In this document: piece after piece, positions 10,960 to 21,997 of the stretch
Layout: each line of letters starts with the position of its first letter
Numbering within the stretch: position 1 is the first letter of the stretch
Source: Tetrahymena elliotti 4EA
Lineage: Eukaryota > Ciliophora > Oligohymenophorea > Hymenostomatida > Tetrahymenidae
Direction: 5' to 3'
Assembly: GCA_000231825.2 (NCBI GenBank)
Contig: JH720333.1
Coordinates: 354,374-418,373, forward strand
Length of the DNA: 64,000 nt
The notes under the pieces: generated by a model
The model's database searches: none
What the model was told of the DNA's origin: nothing
Seen by the model: only the letters and a program-made list of their open reading frames with translations
Made by a program: the position numbers and the translations under genes

Positions 10960-11790
10960 AAATGGAAGGGTTTTTAAAATATATAAAATACATGTTATCT
11001 TAGTGTTTCTCTATAGACAATTAGATAAATTAATTTTATTAACCCTTAATTTTTGAATGAATGCTCTTCAGAATTAGCAAGTTAACTTAAATCACTTTTT
11101 TAGATGGCGGATTAAAATCAAAATGTAGAACACCATTTAAAATACTTTCTCTCACTATCTCAATTTTACTCTATCCACTAATCTTCTGGTGGAGATAGCT
11201 ATTAAATACTACTGAAATTTTTGAACATCCTCAACCAATAATTTGAAGAGCCTGGACATACAAATTATAAAGAAGATGAACTTAATAGCTTTGAAAAGCA
11301 TATTGCAATAATATCACATGATGGATATTAATGCTAGAAATGCCTTAATTTTACTAAATAAAAGGAAAATTCTATTGAATTCATTTAAGAAAAAGAATTC
11401 AGTATTGATGTGGAAAATTATAAGGATTTACACAATTTGCTTACCATTTAAACAGAAAATTGTACACAAGATTTTTGCTACGCTTTTTGCTAGGATTGCT
11501 GTTCAGATACAAATTTCAAAACAAATAGAATCATAAGAAACAACCCACAATTCATAATAGCAAAATTTTAATATGAGAATTTACAAAGTTTAAGTAAGAC
11601 TGAAGGATTAAAAGAAACACAACTTGATGGAAAGCCTTACAAAATCATTGGTTACTGCAGCTACATAAATAAACATTTTACTTATACAGCAAAATATAAT
11701 GATTATTGGATGACTTTTAATGATAATAGAGTCTATTAAGAATAATAGCTTTTTAAAAATATATATTACTTATTGTTAGAAAAAGTTTGA
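10960..11790 (+). pseudogene. USP lacking an in-frame Cys box
   Basis: An intact frame 11104-11790 (228 aa, start MADQNQNVEHH) contains the later USP blocks. These are SSGGDSYQILLKFLN, the zinc-ribbon pairs CQKCLNF and CYAFCQDCC, and the His/Asp box NKHFTYTAK...YWMTFNDN with the His at residue 191. The Cys box that should precede them survives only as a decayed stretch at about 10965-11035. There TCYL and LQTIRQIN can be aligned with the USP at 14306, but a one-base deletion and substitutions break the frame. Either the gene is a pseudogene, or the ATG at 11104 gives a Cys-less product that might bind ubiquitin without cleaving it. I favour a decaying copy. Confidence 0.65.
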
Positions 11791-12193
11791 AAAATAATTT
11801 TAATAAAAAAACCCTTCTTATAAGTTTAACTTGAAAACTATTAATTTTTTTATAATGCTAAAATTGTATTTATTAATAATTGATCAAAAATTTTCTTTTT
11901 GAGTGAATAATATCAATGAATAATGTATTTAAGATAATAGTTAGTATTCAAGTCAAATTTTAAAGTAATTTATTTAACCAAAAATAAATGAAGTATTGAA
12001 GTTATTATTATAAAATGTAATTTTTTTCTTTTTTTGGAAGGAAAATGTGTTATTTAATCAATTCTAATTAATTTATCGGGTAGGAAATTTTTATTATAAT
12101 ACTTTGATATACTTTTCTTCTTTTTATTTAAGAAATTTAATATAAATTTTAATTAAAAAATATTAAAATAAATCAATAAATTAATCATTTAAA
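11791..12193. other. Intergenic spacer, AT-rich
   Basis: Short spacer between two plus-strand USP loci with no coding signal. It should contain the promoter of the large USP starting at 12194. Confidence 0.5.
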
Positions 12194-14056
12194 ATGGGTT
12201 AATGTTTAGAATGCTTTGGAAGAGATAAACAAGATAGTAAAAATAAAAAAAGAGTATAGCCTGCTGATAAAGAAAATGCTAATAATTTAAATATTTATAA
12301 ATAAAAACTTGAAAGTAGATCAACTGTTTTTTATGCTAATAATTAACTATACAATAATTAACTTTATAATAATTAACAAATGCCAATATAAGATATAAAA
12401 GATACAAAGATTCAGAGTTAAATTAAAAATAAGAAAAATGAATAAAAATTAGATGATTAGTTAAGCTCAAATATCAAATCATCTCCAATTTCAGAAAATT
12501 AATCTGATCATTAGTAAAAAAGAATTTAATCTTCTGCTGAAAATTCTATAGCAAATGAATTGAATTTAAGCAACAATGCTGAAATTGAATAATCAAAGAA
12601 ATTATAACAAGATGTTGAAAATGTTGTTAATTTATCTTAGCGATAAGATAGTAATTATTTAAATATATTTTCTGAAAGAAACTAAAATGGGATATAAATT
12701 CATGTTGATTAAAATTATATTAAAAGTATTTAAATCAGCTCAAACTAATTTCAGTAAACAAATAATGAGATAAAGGATATTAATAGTTCATAATAATCTC
12801 AAAAAAATTAAAATATTTTAATCTGGAATCGTGAACTGAATAGTTTTAATAAGTAAATTGACAGTTATGAAGAAGTGAAAAGTGAAATAAACACTCAATA
12901 AGAGTAAAATACCAAAAATGAACAAAAATGTGGTGATTATTATAATTCAAAACCAGATTTAAGAAAAAGCAATATAGACAATTACCAAAATAAAAAATCA
13001 AAAGAAAATCCAGAATAGAAAAGTTATTATTAATAAAACAACAATTAATAAGAAAAAGTATAATGGTAAAATACCAAAAATGAATAAATGATAGGTGATG
13101 ATAATAATTCAAAACTAGATTTAAGAATAAGCAATATAGAAAATATAGAAGATTACCAAATTTAAAAATCTAAAGAAAATTCTGAACCAAAAAGATAAGA
13201 AATAAGGTCAAAGAATTTAAAGGCTGAATTTAAGATGGAAGATTTTGGAATTAAAAATCTAGGAAATACTTGCTATATTAACTCAGCCTTATAAATGTTA
13301 AGATAAATTTATGAAGAAAATAAATTATTTTTGGAATAAAAGTCATAAGTAGCAAATAAGCTAAAAATTTTTTTTGATAAACTTAATCAAAAAAATCTTG
13401 ATTAAAAAATTCTAAGATATTTAATTTCACTATCATAGTAAATTCAATAATAAGAAGATAGAGGTGGAGATTCATACTATACTGCTTTTATTTACTTATC
13501 TCAAATAATTAAGGAATCAAATAATAATAATAATAATAATATAAATCAATATCATCTAACTCCATTTTAGTAAATATTTACAATAGTATTTTAAGATGGT
13601 TTAGCTTGCTCAAAGTGTTCTTATTACTTAAAAAATGAATACTATGTTGAAGAAAATGATTCTAGCCTTGATTATAAAAACTTTCCTGATTACTAAATAG
13701 AATCCATTTTTGAAGGTATAGAGCTAAATTAAATCTGCTAATGCAATAAAAAAAATAAATCTAACATATTTAAGCCTAAAAGAAGAATTATTTTTTTTCC
13801 ACAATTTCTAATAGTAAAGTTACCTTATAATTAATACTAAGGAGGCAATAAAAAGGAAACTCTATAATTTGATAGTGGCGTAAAATATTAGCTTATAGGA
13901 TATTGTAATTATACAGGGTATCATTACACCTACACAGCAAATAAAAATGGAACCTGGACAACATTTGATGATTCAAATATTTATTCTTTAAAAAATTTAG
14001 ATTTATATCTATCGATATACTAACTCTATAAAAAAATTGAGTATAATAATAATTGA
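12194..14056 (+). CDS. Large ubiquitin-specific protease with Asn/Gln-rich N-terminal extension
   Basis: A single exon of 620 aa. Residues 1-350 form a hydrophilic Asn/Gln/Lys/Ser-rich region with an internal duplication: blocks beginning NTKNEQKCGDYYNSK and NTKNEQMIGDDNNSK. The USP core follows. FGIKNLGNTCYINSALQ puts the catalytic Cys at 360. RGGDSYYTAFIYLSQI is next, then Cys pairs ACSKCSYY and ICQCNK, and GYCNYTGYHYTYTA with the catalytic His at 577, then TTFDDSN. The N-terminus MGQCLECFG has Gly2 and nearby Cys residues, a pattern compatible with myristoylation plus palmitoylation and hence membrane attachment. That is inference only. It is a close paralogue of the USP at 19909-21997, which has the same architecture. 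About 30 in-frame TAA/TAG codons are read as Gln. Confidence 0.9.
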
Positions 14057-14305
14057 TAATTTAGCAAAAAATGAATTTTAACATTAAATTTTAGATTTTC
14101 ATGTTTTAACTTTTTGGTTATTCTTTTTAAAAATTTGTAATTTTTATTTTGATGTTAAGATTATTTATTTGAGAAAACGAGATAAACTAATTTTAGAATA
14201 TTTAAATCATAAAAAAAATATTTTTATTAAAATTGTTTTATTTAATTAAGTAAGTTAAGTGTTTTTTATTTTTTAATAATTAAAGAATTAATTTTTGGTA
14301 ATTGA

Positions 14306-15373
14306 ATGTTTTAAAAAAATAAAAAGATAAAATAAAAAACAACAAAGTCAAAATGGTTTCAACAAAGAAATAAAATTAGCTTAAAAAGTATTAAAAAAAA
14401 AAAAAAAAATCTGTAAAATGAATATGAAAAAAAATAATCAAAAATAGCAACACTATAAATATAGGATATTAATTAGGAATCAGATTAAGCAGATAAATTA
14501 GTAGAAATTAGTTAAAAGAAAGAAACAATCAATGAAGCTCAATCAAATAATAATTTATAAATTTCTAAAGTGGTAGTCACTTTTAAAAACTTAGGAAATA
14601 CATGCTATCTAAATACAGCTCTGTAGACAATTAGATAAATAAACTACCTAAGTAACTGTTTAAATAATGAAGACTTTTCTAATAACCTCAAAGATATATT
14701 CTTTGCCTCTAGCGAAGAAAGCAGAGAAGAAAATTTATAAACAGTTTTTGAAATTATTTAAGATTTCTAAGGGCATATGCAAGATGGAGGGGATGCTTAT
14801 ATTTGCTTAATTAACATGATTTGGAAATTATCTTCAGAAATTGCATAATAAAGAGATAAATAAGAGTTCTAAAAAAAATTTCAAGCAATTTTTGAAGATG
14901 GTTTTTATTGTGATAGATGTGATTGCTACAAAAGCTTGGATGAATTTGAATATATAAAAGAGGAAATAATTGGATTAGAATAATTCACATTAGAAGCAGC
15001 AATAATTAATCCTGTTTCCCTTTATAATGATTTTGAATGTGAATAAGAGTGTTTAGAATGTGGTTTATATCCTCTTAAACCTAAGAGAAGACTTAAAGAG
15101 GTACCTGATTTTCTTATTTTTAAAGCTATTAATTATGAGAAAAAACCCAAAGAAAAAAAAAAGAATTTAAAAGTCATATAATAATAAAAAGATTAAAAAA
15201 ATTTTTCATACTCTCTCATTGGTTTTAGCGAATTAGATGAAAATCACTATACTTATACTGCAAAATATGACTTAAAATGGTATAATTTTAGTGATGAAAT
15301 TTGTAAGAAAGTAAAAAAAATAAAAATGGACTCAAAAAAAATAATCTATTTAGTATATTAAAATAATAAATGA
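14306..15373 (+). CDS. Ubiquitin-specific protease (USP/C19), 355 aa
   Basis: A single frame runs from ATG 14306 to TGA 15371-15373. A more obvious ATG at 14353 is in the wrong frame relative to the core, because an A17 tract (14393-14409) follows it. The upstream ATG gives an uninterrupted frame (MFQKNKKIKQKTTK), so I chose it. The core has VTFKNLGNTCYLNTALQ with the catalytic Cys at 100, QDGGDAYICLINMI, zinc-ribbon pairs YCDRCDCY and CEQECLECG, and the His/Asp box ENHYTYTAKYDLKWYNFSD with the His at 314. The Lys-rich N-terminus encoded by the A tract makes the exact start and frame sensitive to sequencing error in the homopolymer. Its Cys box is the closest match to the decayed box near 10965-11035. 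Confidence 0.87.
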
Positions 15374-15825
15374 AGTTTTTTTTATGTTTTATGAAAATAA
15401 TATTTTATTATTTTTTTGAAATTATTATATTAATTGATTATTTATTAAGATTAATTATTTTAGAAAAATATGGGGGATTATTATTAATCAGTAGAAAATT
15501 TAGAATTAATTCGGATTTTGAAAAATTTACATCTAGTTTTAATCTAAAATCTAAGAAATCTTTTACCGACTACAAAAAATTAATAATTATATTTAATTTA
15601 TTTTAAAGTTAAAGTAAATAATTCTAAATTAAAAAAATAGATTTTTAAGTGATAATTAATTAATGCAAAAATTAATATTAAAAATTCAGAGTGTAATAAT
15701 AAAAGTCTTGTCTTTAAAATATATTATAGAAATTAAAATATATATTATTTAGTAAGTAAACTCAGTGAAATTTTCAAACAGATACTTAAAAGCAAGGCAA
15801 TGAGAGCTAGTTATAAAAACAAGTG
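15374..15825. other. Spacer between convergent USP genes
   Basis: AT-rich sequence between the plus-strand USP ending at 15373 and the minus-strand USP ending at 15826. An open stretch starting at 15370 overlaps the USP stop codon, has no recognisable motif, and is treated as noncoding. Confidence 0.5.
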
Positions 15826-16705
15826 TCATTTACTTAATTGTTTAAGTAAAATGTAAGATACTGAAGAGAGTGTTGGTTATTAAATGGATCTAACATTATT
15901 GTCATTGAATTTGATCCATTCTTATCCATACTTTCCAGTATAAAAATAATGAATATTAGTATAAGTGCAATATCCAACTATTTCATAATTTTCATTTTTG
16001 ATTGAAATTTTATCTGGAAATTGTATGCCATTATGATCAGTTTCAAGAAATTTAATTACTATTAGTTAAGGAAGCTACTTAATAACTCTTCTTGTATGAA
16101 ATAAAGTATTTTTTCTGCAAATTGGACATTTTAAATAAGTTGAATATTCACCATAAATAGATTCAATATTTTGATTGATATTAAGTAGTTGATTAATGGA
16201 AAATATTATCAAGATTTCTTCATCTTCTTTTATTCATGGAAATTCTTCATTTTGTTCTTAGAAATTAGAGCATTAAGAACATTATAAACCATCTTCCGAA
16301 TAAATATTGTAAATCTTATTGTAATTAATTAAATCTCTTTTATAATGATTCTAATAAATTTATTTTTTGATTATTGACAAGTAGTTAATCAGAGTAGAAA
16401 TAGAATCGCCACCATGCACTTGATGCTATTAATTAAGTTTAGATATTTAAACTAACTATTAAAGCTAAAAGTAACTTTCTTCAGTATCTAATTGCTAAAA
16501 AAATTATTTTAATAGTTATTAAAACTCAGTGTTGCAAATTTCTAAAAGCGAAGGCTCAAGAAAATACATGTGTTTCACTGCTTAGATAGCAGCATTAATA
16601 TAGCATGTATTTCCTAAATTTTGAAATCCAAATTTTATTTTTTGCAATTAAGGTATATGTTAAGAGGGCTAACATAAGAAAGGTTAGATTTCTTCTGTAA
16701 ATTTC
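15826..16705 (-). pseudogene. USP paralogue with an in-frame TGA
   Basis: A near-complete USP similar throughout to the intact copy at 6940-7836. It has FGFQNLGNTCYINAAIQ (Cys box), HGGDSISTLINYLS, CSQCSNF and CPICRKN (zinc ribbon), and IHYFYTGKYGQEWIKFND (His/Asp box). The frame is open except for one TGA between CSNFQEQNEEFP and IKEDEEILI (near 16232-16236). The intact paralogue has a sense codon there. TGA is the stop used by every other gene here, so the copy is a pseudogene, a product truncated before the His box, or a readthrough case. No convincing start ATG was found upstream of the Cys box, so the 5' boundary is approximate. It ends at TGA 15826-15828. Confidence 0.72.
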
Positions 16706-17260
16706 TCATTTAATTCTACTTATTATGTTTATTAAGTTTTAAATAAGAAATTTATCAAAGTAATCAAAAAAGCTTTTATCAAGTTGAAAAAATTTGATAA
16801 AATTTCTTGAATTACAATCAAAAATTTTTAGAAAAAACAGATCATTGTTATTTGCTATTTATTTTATTAGTTTGTCTTGATTATTTTGTTATTGATTAAT
16901 AATTTTTTTATGATTAATAAATTATAAAAATTCAAATTGTTTTTAAAGTTGTAAAAGAGACCAAAAATTTATGAATAATTATCTTCCATTTCAAAATTAT
17001 AATCCTAAAATATCCTTTTATTTTAATTGATCAAAACACTCTTTTTTGATGAGAAACAAACAAATAACTCTCTTTTTTTGATTTTACGAATTTTTAAAAT
17101 AGAATGAATAAAAAAAAAGATTTTTTGGATCTAAAATAGCTTTGTTGTTAATGACCTAATCAACTAGCAGGTTTACAAAGTATATGAAAATATGAACAAC
17201 TACATAATTTATATAGTATAATTACTAATATTCAATACTTAATTTTATGTTATTTTATCT
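16706..17260. other. Spacer between E2 paralogue 2 and USP paralogue
   Basis: AT-rich sequence. In the duplicate cassette at 7837-8085 the equivalent spacer is only 249 bp. It may include decayed 5' coding sequence of the downstream USP, which I could not read with confidence. Confidence 0.4.
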
Positions 17261-17743
17261 TCATCCATCTAAAAATGCTTATCTACAAACCTATGCTTGA
17301 TTTTTAACCTTTTATATATAGTCATTTTTATCTTTAATTTATTCACTTCCAATTTTTGGTCTTAAACAGCTTTTAGCGTTTTATTCATGGATTAGAGTAC
17401 ACAAATTTTCAACTAAGATCACAAAACATTTATTTAAGTATGTAGAGGAATTCCATTCATTATAGTAATCTAGGCATATACTTCCATCTTCATCTATATT
17501 ACAATGGTAAGGTAAAGGTGATAAAAACTTTCCTTCAGGTCTTTATACAGGAAAAAGTTATGAAAAAGTAAATTCTACTTTATAAATTCCTTCTTTATGA
17601 ATAGTATTTTCTTCTCCGTATATGTAAACACTGAGTTTAGTTGGATCTGCATTTTCTTCAATACTAAAAGAACTGCCATTTATCCTTTGCAAGTGTTCTA
17701 TACACTTAAGAAATTCTTTTTAGACAATATTTTCGACCTGCAT
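17261..17743 (-). CDS. Ubiquitin-conjugating enzyme E2 (UBC fold), paralogue 2
   Basis: A single exon of 160 aa starting MQVENIVQKEFLKC. It aligns end to end with the E2 at 8086-8571: YIYGEENTIHKEGIYKVEF is identical, and the active site reads YHCNIDEDGSICLDYY with the catalytic Cys at residue 90. The HPN motif is again HCN, so the variant predates the duplication. The C-terminal half (VILVENLCTLIHEQ) also matches. Differences are spread over the whole length, so this is not a recent copy. The intact frame despite that divergence suggests purifying selection. The neighbouring USP on the same strand is interrupted, unlike the first cassette. Confidence 0.9.
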
Positions 17744-19908
17744 TTATTTTTCTTCTTATTTTTTAGTTTTTAATAAATTTTCAATAATTAAATTCATAAA
17801 ATCTTTGAGAAACAGTTATTGTAAAGGTTTTAAAAATAAAACACAAAGAAGTATTTTAGATATTTTTGAGAACAACAAATAAATAAAATAATTTTATTAA
17901 ATATATTAGTTAAATGTAAAACTACCGAAAAAAAAAATCAAAATGATATTAATGATAGAAGTAATAGATAAATTAAATAATTTATAATATTTTTAAAACT
18001 AAAATTCAAAGTAAGATAAGAAAATAACAATCTTAAAATACTGATGAAAAATTATAATTCTTAAATTAATCAATCTCTTTATTATTTTAAAAGATTTCTA
18101 GATATTCTAATTAAATATTTACCAAAATAAAAGAATAATAATTAAATAATCTTTTATTTTTGAAATAGAATAATTCATTCAACTAAAAGCCATTCAAACA
18201 AATAAAAGTGTTTTATATTTATTTTTTTCCATAAATGGCTCTATATATATAACTTTTGCTGTTTTAGAAATATTAACAAAAAGAACCATAAAAATTAATG
18301 AGATACATATTATTAATTAATAGAACATTCATTTTATTTTATGACATTATTTCACAAAGAATTTGTAAATTTATTCAAATTGATAACACATATTATGAAC
18401 CTTATTCCTATTTGGTAGAGATTTTTTGAATATTTAATGTTAGATAAGAATTAATAAAAATAAAAGTGTTTTATTTTAATGCTTTTATTTTTGCTTAAGT
18501 GATAAATAATCAAATTAAATTTAAGCTTACATAAGTAAACCTTGAACTATCTGGACTACTTTTAGTTTTTAAGTTTTTTTATTCTAATTAAGATGCTAAA
18601 ATGTTTTGATATTTTTTTGTTAAGATTATTAGTATATGTATAATTTATTTGATATTTATTAGATCTTATACAATTTTTAATTATTTTTATTTCAAGATAC
18701 CAAATTTATTTATTTAATCATCACCTTTTAAGAAGAATTAGTTAATAAAGTTGAGATTTTCATCTTCATTTATTACTTGCAAAAAAGAAAAAATTCATAA
18801 TTTGGATAATAACTATTAAATAGCTATATTTTTAAGCAGACATATTCATATTTACTTTTTCACTGAGAAAGATTATTATTATTGATATTCGTATAATTTA
18901 AGACATTTTATTTTAAATTTAGTGCATTAAAGCAATAAAGAAAGAAGAAAGTTTAATGGAAAGGTTTTAAAATATTAGAAATGTTTGTTCTCTTTATACA
19001 ATTTAAGTAATAAATAAATTTTTTAGTCCTAGATTGTTAAATAAGCTTAACACTTTTTGCTACCAAAAAATTATTTATTAAAAAGATTAAAGCAAACAAA
19101 AATTAAAAAAAATGATTTAAAACCTTATTTTAGTATATGCATTCAATTTTATTCTTTAATTTAATAGAGTATTAGTTACTGATTTAAATTGTTTGACACA
19201 TTTTATGTTAGTAAAGATGAGGGATAGGTAATCAAATAATGAATAAAAGAAGTAGATCAACATAAAGGTTTTCAAAATATATATTTCTTTTTCAATGATT
19301 AAAACTCAACTTTTAAGATTTCAAAAAACAAAAAGAATTGAGAAATGATATTAAAATATTTATGATTAATAAATTTTTAATTAATCTTAAAAAATCAATA
19401 ATTATTTGCTTTTTATCTATCTTTTATGTTTTAAAGAATTTAAAGCTCTAGAAATCATTTTAAACAACCTAGAATGAATTATTAAATAATTTTATTTTCA
19501 ATTTTTTAAATATCTAAAAAGTTTCATTCTTAGGAAATTCGACATTATTAAGTTGAGTAAAAACTTAAAGAAATTACAAAAAAAATAACTTAATCACTCT
19601 CCTATTATTTTAAAGCTTTTCTATTTTGATATAAAAGTTAAAATATTATGGCTAAAACTAAAAATAAAAGAAATACCTTTTAAATTATAGATCTTATTTG
19701 TTTATTTAATACATTTTTTCTTAAAATATTTGTTTAAAAATTATATTTTTTTTTTGAATTTTCTTTTCAAAAAAAATTATCTAAATAAAATTTTGAACTA
19801 AGGGGTAGGAAATTTATTAAAATTTAATATAAAAAAATACTCTTAACTCAGAGAAAATATAATTTATTAACTATAAAAATAATTAAAAAAATTTGAAACT
19901 AATCATTA
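17744..19908. other. Long AT-rich spacer with dispersed 15-bp motif
   Basis: No reading frame with recognisable similarity was found on either strand over about 2.2 kb. Two copies of AATAAAAGTGTTTTA occur at 18201-18215 and 18459-18473. A ubiquitin-like modifier gene was looked for here and not seen. Confidence 0.5.
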
Positions 19909-21997
19909 ATGGGTAACATTTCTAACACTTTTCATGACACCTGTTGTAAATAAGAAGAAACATAATATTCATAAAAAGAGATGTCTATTGAATAAAATTA
20001 ACATAGAAATAGGAAAAAGCAGCTAATAAACAGAGTTTACATTTTAATATTATTTAAAATATTTCTAATATTTTTATCCTAAAAAGGGAGAATTTCACCA
20101 TCAATTTTCAGAGAGTTAAAAGTTTAAAACTCACAACCTAGATAAAATTAAACAAAAAAAAGAGATAAATAGTGATTAAATTAAAAATGAATTATTTTAT
20201 TAATAAATAAATAGAAAAGATGTTTTTAATAAAAATGTTTACCAATCAGATTGTGTGACAAATACTAAAAATCATTTCTAGTAGAATAATATTTAATAAT
20301 ATGTCAATTATTCATTAAAAGAACCAATTTAACAAATAAATTCAATTTAAAGCTAGGATAAATAATCTACTAAAAATGGTTAAAACCTTATGAAATAAAG
20401 CAATCAGTAAGATTAAAAAGCTTAACCATAATAAGAATAAACTAAATAAAATAATTTAATACAAATTTAATAGAATACATAAAAAAATGAGCTTACTTAG
20501 GATGTTGGTAATGGCATCAATCCTTTGTAGTAGAATATTGCTTAATAATAGGTCAATTATTAATTAAAAGAATCAACTTAATAGATAAATTCAATATAAA
20601 GCTTGGATAAATAATCTACTTAAAATGATAACAGTTTTATTAACTAAAGCAATCAGGAAGGTTAAGCTCAACTTTAATAAGAATAAACTGAGTAAGATAA
20701 TTAAATTGAAATTTAATACAAAATATAAAATTATTAGATGAGTGAGGATGCTGATAACTCATAATCTACTAAAAACGATTAAAAAATCTTAAAAGTAGAT
20801 AATTTCAATTATTAATAAGAGAAATCATATTAATAGCAAGTGAATATTTAATAAGAAACAAAAAATTAAATAATAAATTCAAGAAAAAGTGAATAACCAA
20901 GCTAAACATATTAGGCTGATTAGGATATCAAAAATTCATTATTATATAATGACTATTATAACAGTGATTTAAAACCTGAGAAAGAAAATTTAATTTCTTT
21001 AAGCTGTCAAAAACCTGACAATATTTAAAAATTCAAAATAAATTAAAAAAAAGAATAGATAGGTATACCTTAAGAATAACCTATTCTCCACAATTAAAAT
21101 TTAATTGATGGTAATTCATAACAAGAAAATTAAAAATAATATTCATAAGATAAAATTTAACAAGTTTAAGTTTGGAATTGTTCTGAAGATTGTGGAATTG
21201 ATAATTTAGGAAATACTTGTTACATAAACTCTGCTCTATAAATGCTCAGATAAATTTATGGAGAGGATAAATCGTTTTTGGATTAAAATTCATAAACATC
21301 AAATTAATTAAAAACATTTTTTGATAAACTTGATAAAAAAATTATTGATAAAGATATATTATAATGGTTAGTAGAATTATCATAAAGAAGTTAAACATAA
21401 TAAGCCAGAGGAGGAGATTCATACCACACTGCTTTTAATTATTTATCCTAGATAATTAAGGAATAAAAGGAATTTATAAAAAACGACAATTATGAATATA
21501 ATCTTACTCCATTTTAATAAAAATTTACAATAGTGTTTTAAGATGGTTTAGCTTGTTCTACATGTTTTGATTACTTGAAAAGTAATTCTCTTGATTGCCT
21601 GTATGTCCAAGAAAAAGAATCTAGTTTGGATAAAATAAATATTAATGATAATTCTCTAAAATCAATTTACTAAGGGAGTTAACTCAAATCTAAATGTAAC
21701 TGCAATTAAAAATAATAAGAAACTATTTTTAAAGCTATGAGAAAAATTATTTTCTTTCCTTAATTTCTCATAGTAAAATTTCCTTCAAGTTCATATTTAG
21801 GAAAAAATAAGGAACAATATTTAGAACTCAATGAATATAAATATGAACTAATAGGATATTGTAATTATACAGGATATCATTATACTTATACTGCAAAGAA
21901 AAAAGGCGTTTGGATCAATTATAATGATTCACATTTTTGCAAATTAAATTAAATAGACTTATATTTTTCTATATATTTACTTTATAAAAAGGTATGA
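19909..21997 (+). CDS. Large ubiquitin-specific protease with repetitive Gln/Asn-rich N-terminus
   Basis: Two exons, 19909-20034 and 20087-21997, with a 52-nt intron that corrects the frame. They splice to 679 codons including TGA. The N-terminus MGNISNTFHDTCC has Gly2 and Ser5-type context compatible with N-myristoylation, plus a Cys pair. Residues of roughly 100-330 carry a repeat of about 83 aa (DNA offset 249 bp, copies starting near 20281 and 20530), rich in Gln and Asn, with a partial third copy. The USP core has CGIDNLGNTCYINSALQ (catalytic Cys 420), RGGDSYHTAFNYLSQ, CSTCFDY and CNCNQ, and GYCNYTGYHYTYTAK with His 640, then WINYNDS. It is the closest paralogue of the USP at 12194-14056. 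The shared acylation-like N-termini suggest membrane recruitment, which is inference. Confidence 0.9.
20281..20760 (+). repeat. In-frame tandem repeat inside a USP gene
   Basis: Two similar units starting near 20281 and 20530 (offset 249 bp, 83 codons) encode segments containing QQINSIQSQDKQSTKN and QQINSIQSLDKQSTQN. A third, partial unit with QSTKNDQK follows near 20760. The repeat stays in frame, so copy number could vary without breaking the gene. Confidence 0.75.

Larger units (their letters stand above)
8572..11103. other. Noncoding spacer with tandem duplication and a decayed Cys box
   Basis: No intact gene is seen. Most of the stretch is two diverged copies of a segment of about 1.1-1.2 kb, annotated separately. 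At the right end, about 10965-11035, a remnant resembling TCYL...LQTIRQIN matches the Cys box of the USP at 14306 but is out of frame with the following gene. Confidence 0.55.

Noticed and set aside
12846..13112. Minus-strand 88-codon ORF
   Set aside because: Antisense shadow of the Asn/Gln-rich repeat of the large USP.
14393..14409. A17 tract as a frameshift breaking the USP at 14306-15373
   Set aside because: An in-frame ATG at 14306 gives an uninterrupted frame through the tract, so no frameshift is needed. Homopolymer error remains possible.
15370..15606. 78-codon ORF overlapping the USP stop
   Set aside because: Hydrophobic low-complexity translation of AT-rich DNA, no family motif, and in the ciliate code it runs on into noncoding sequence.
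17744..19908. Hidden ubiquitin-like modifier gene in the cluster spacers
   Set aside because: No frame with a beta-grasp pattern or a terminal Gly-Gly was recognisable in this or the other spacers of the cluster.
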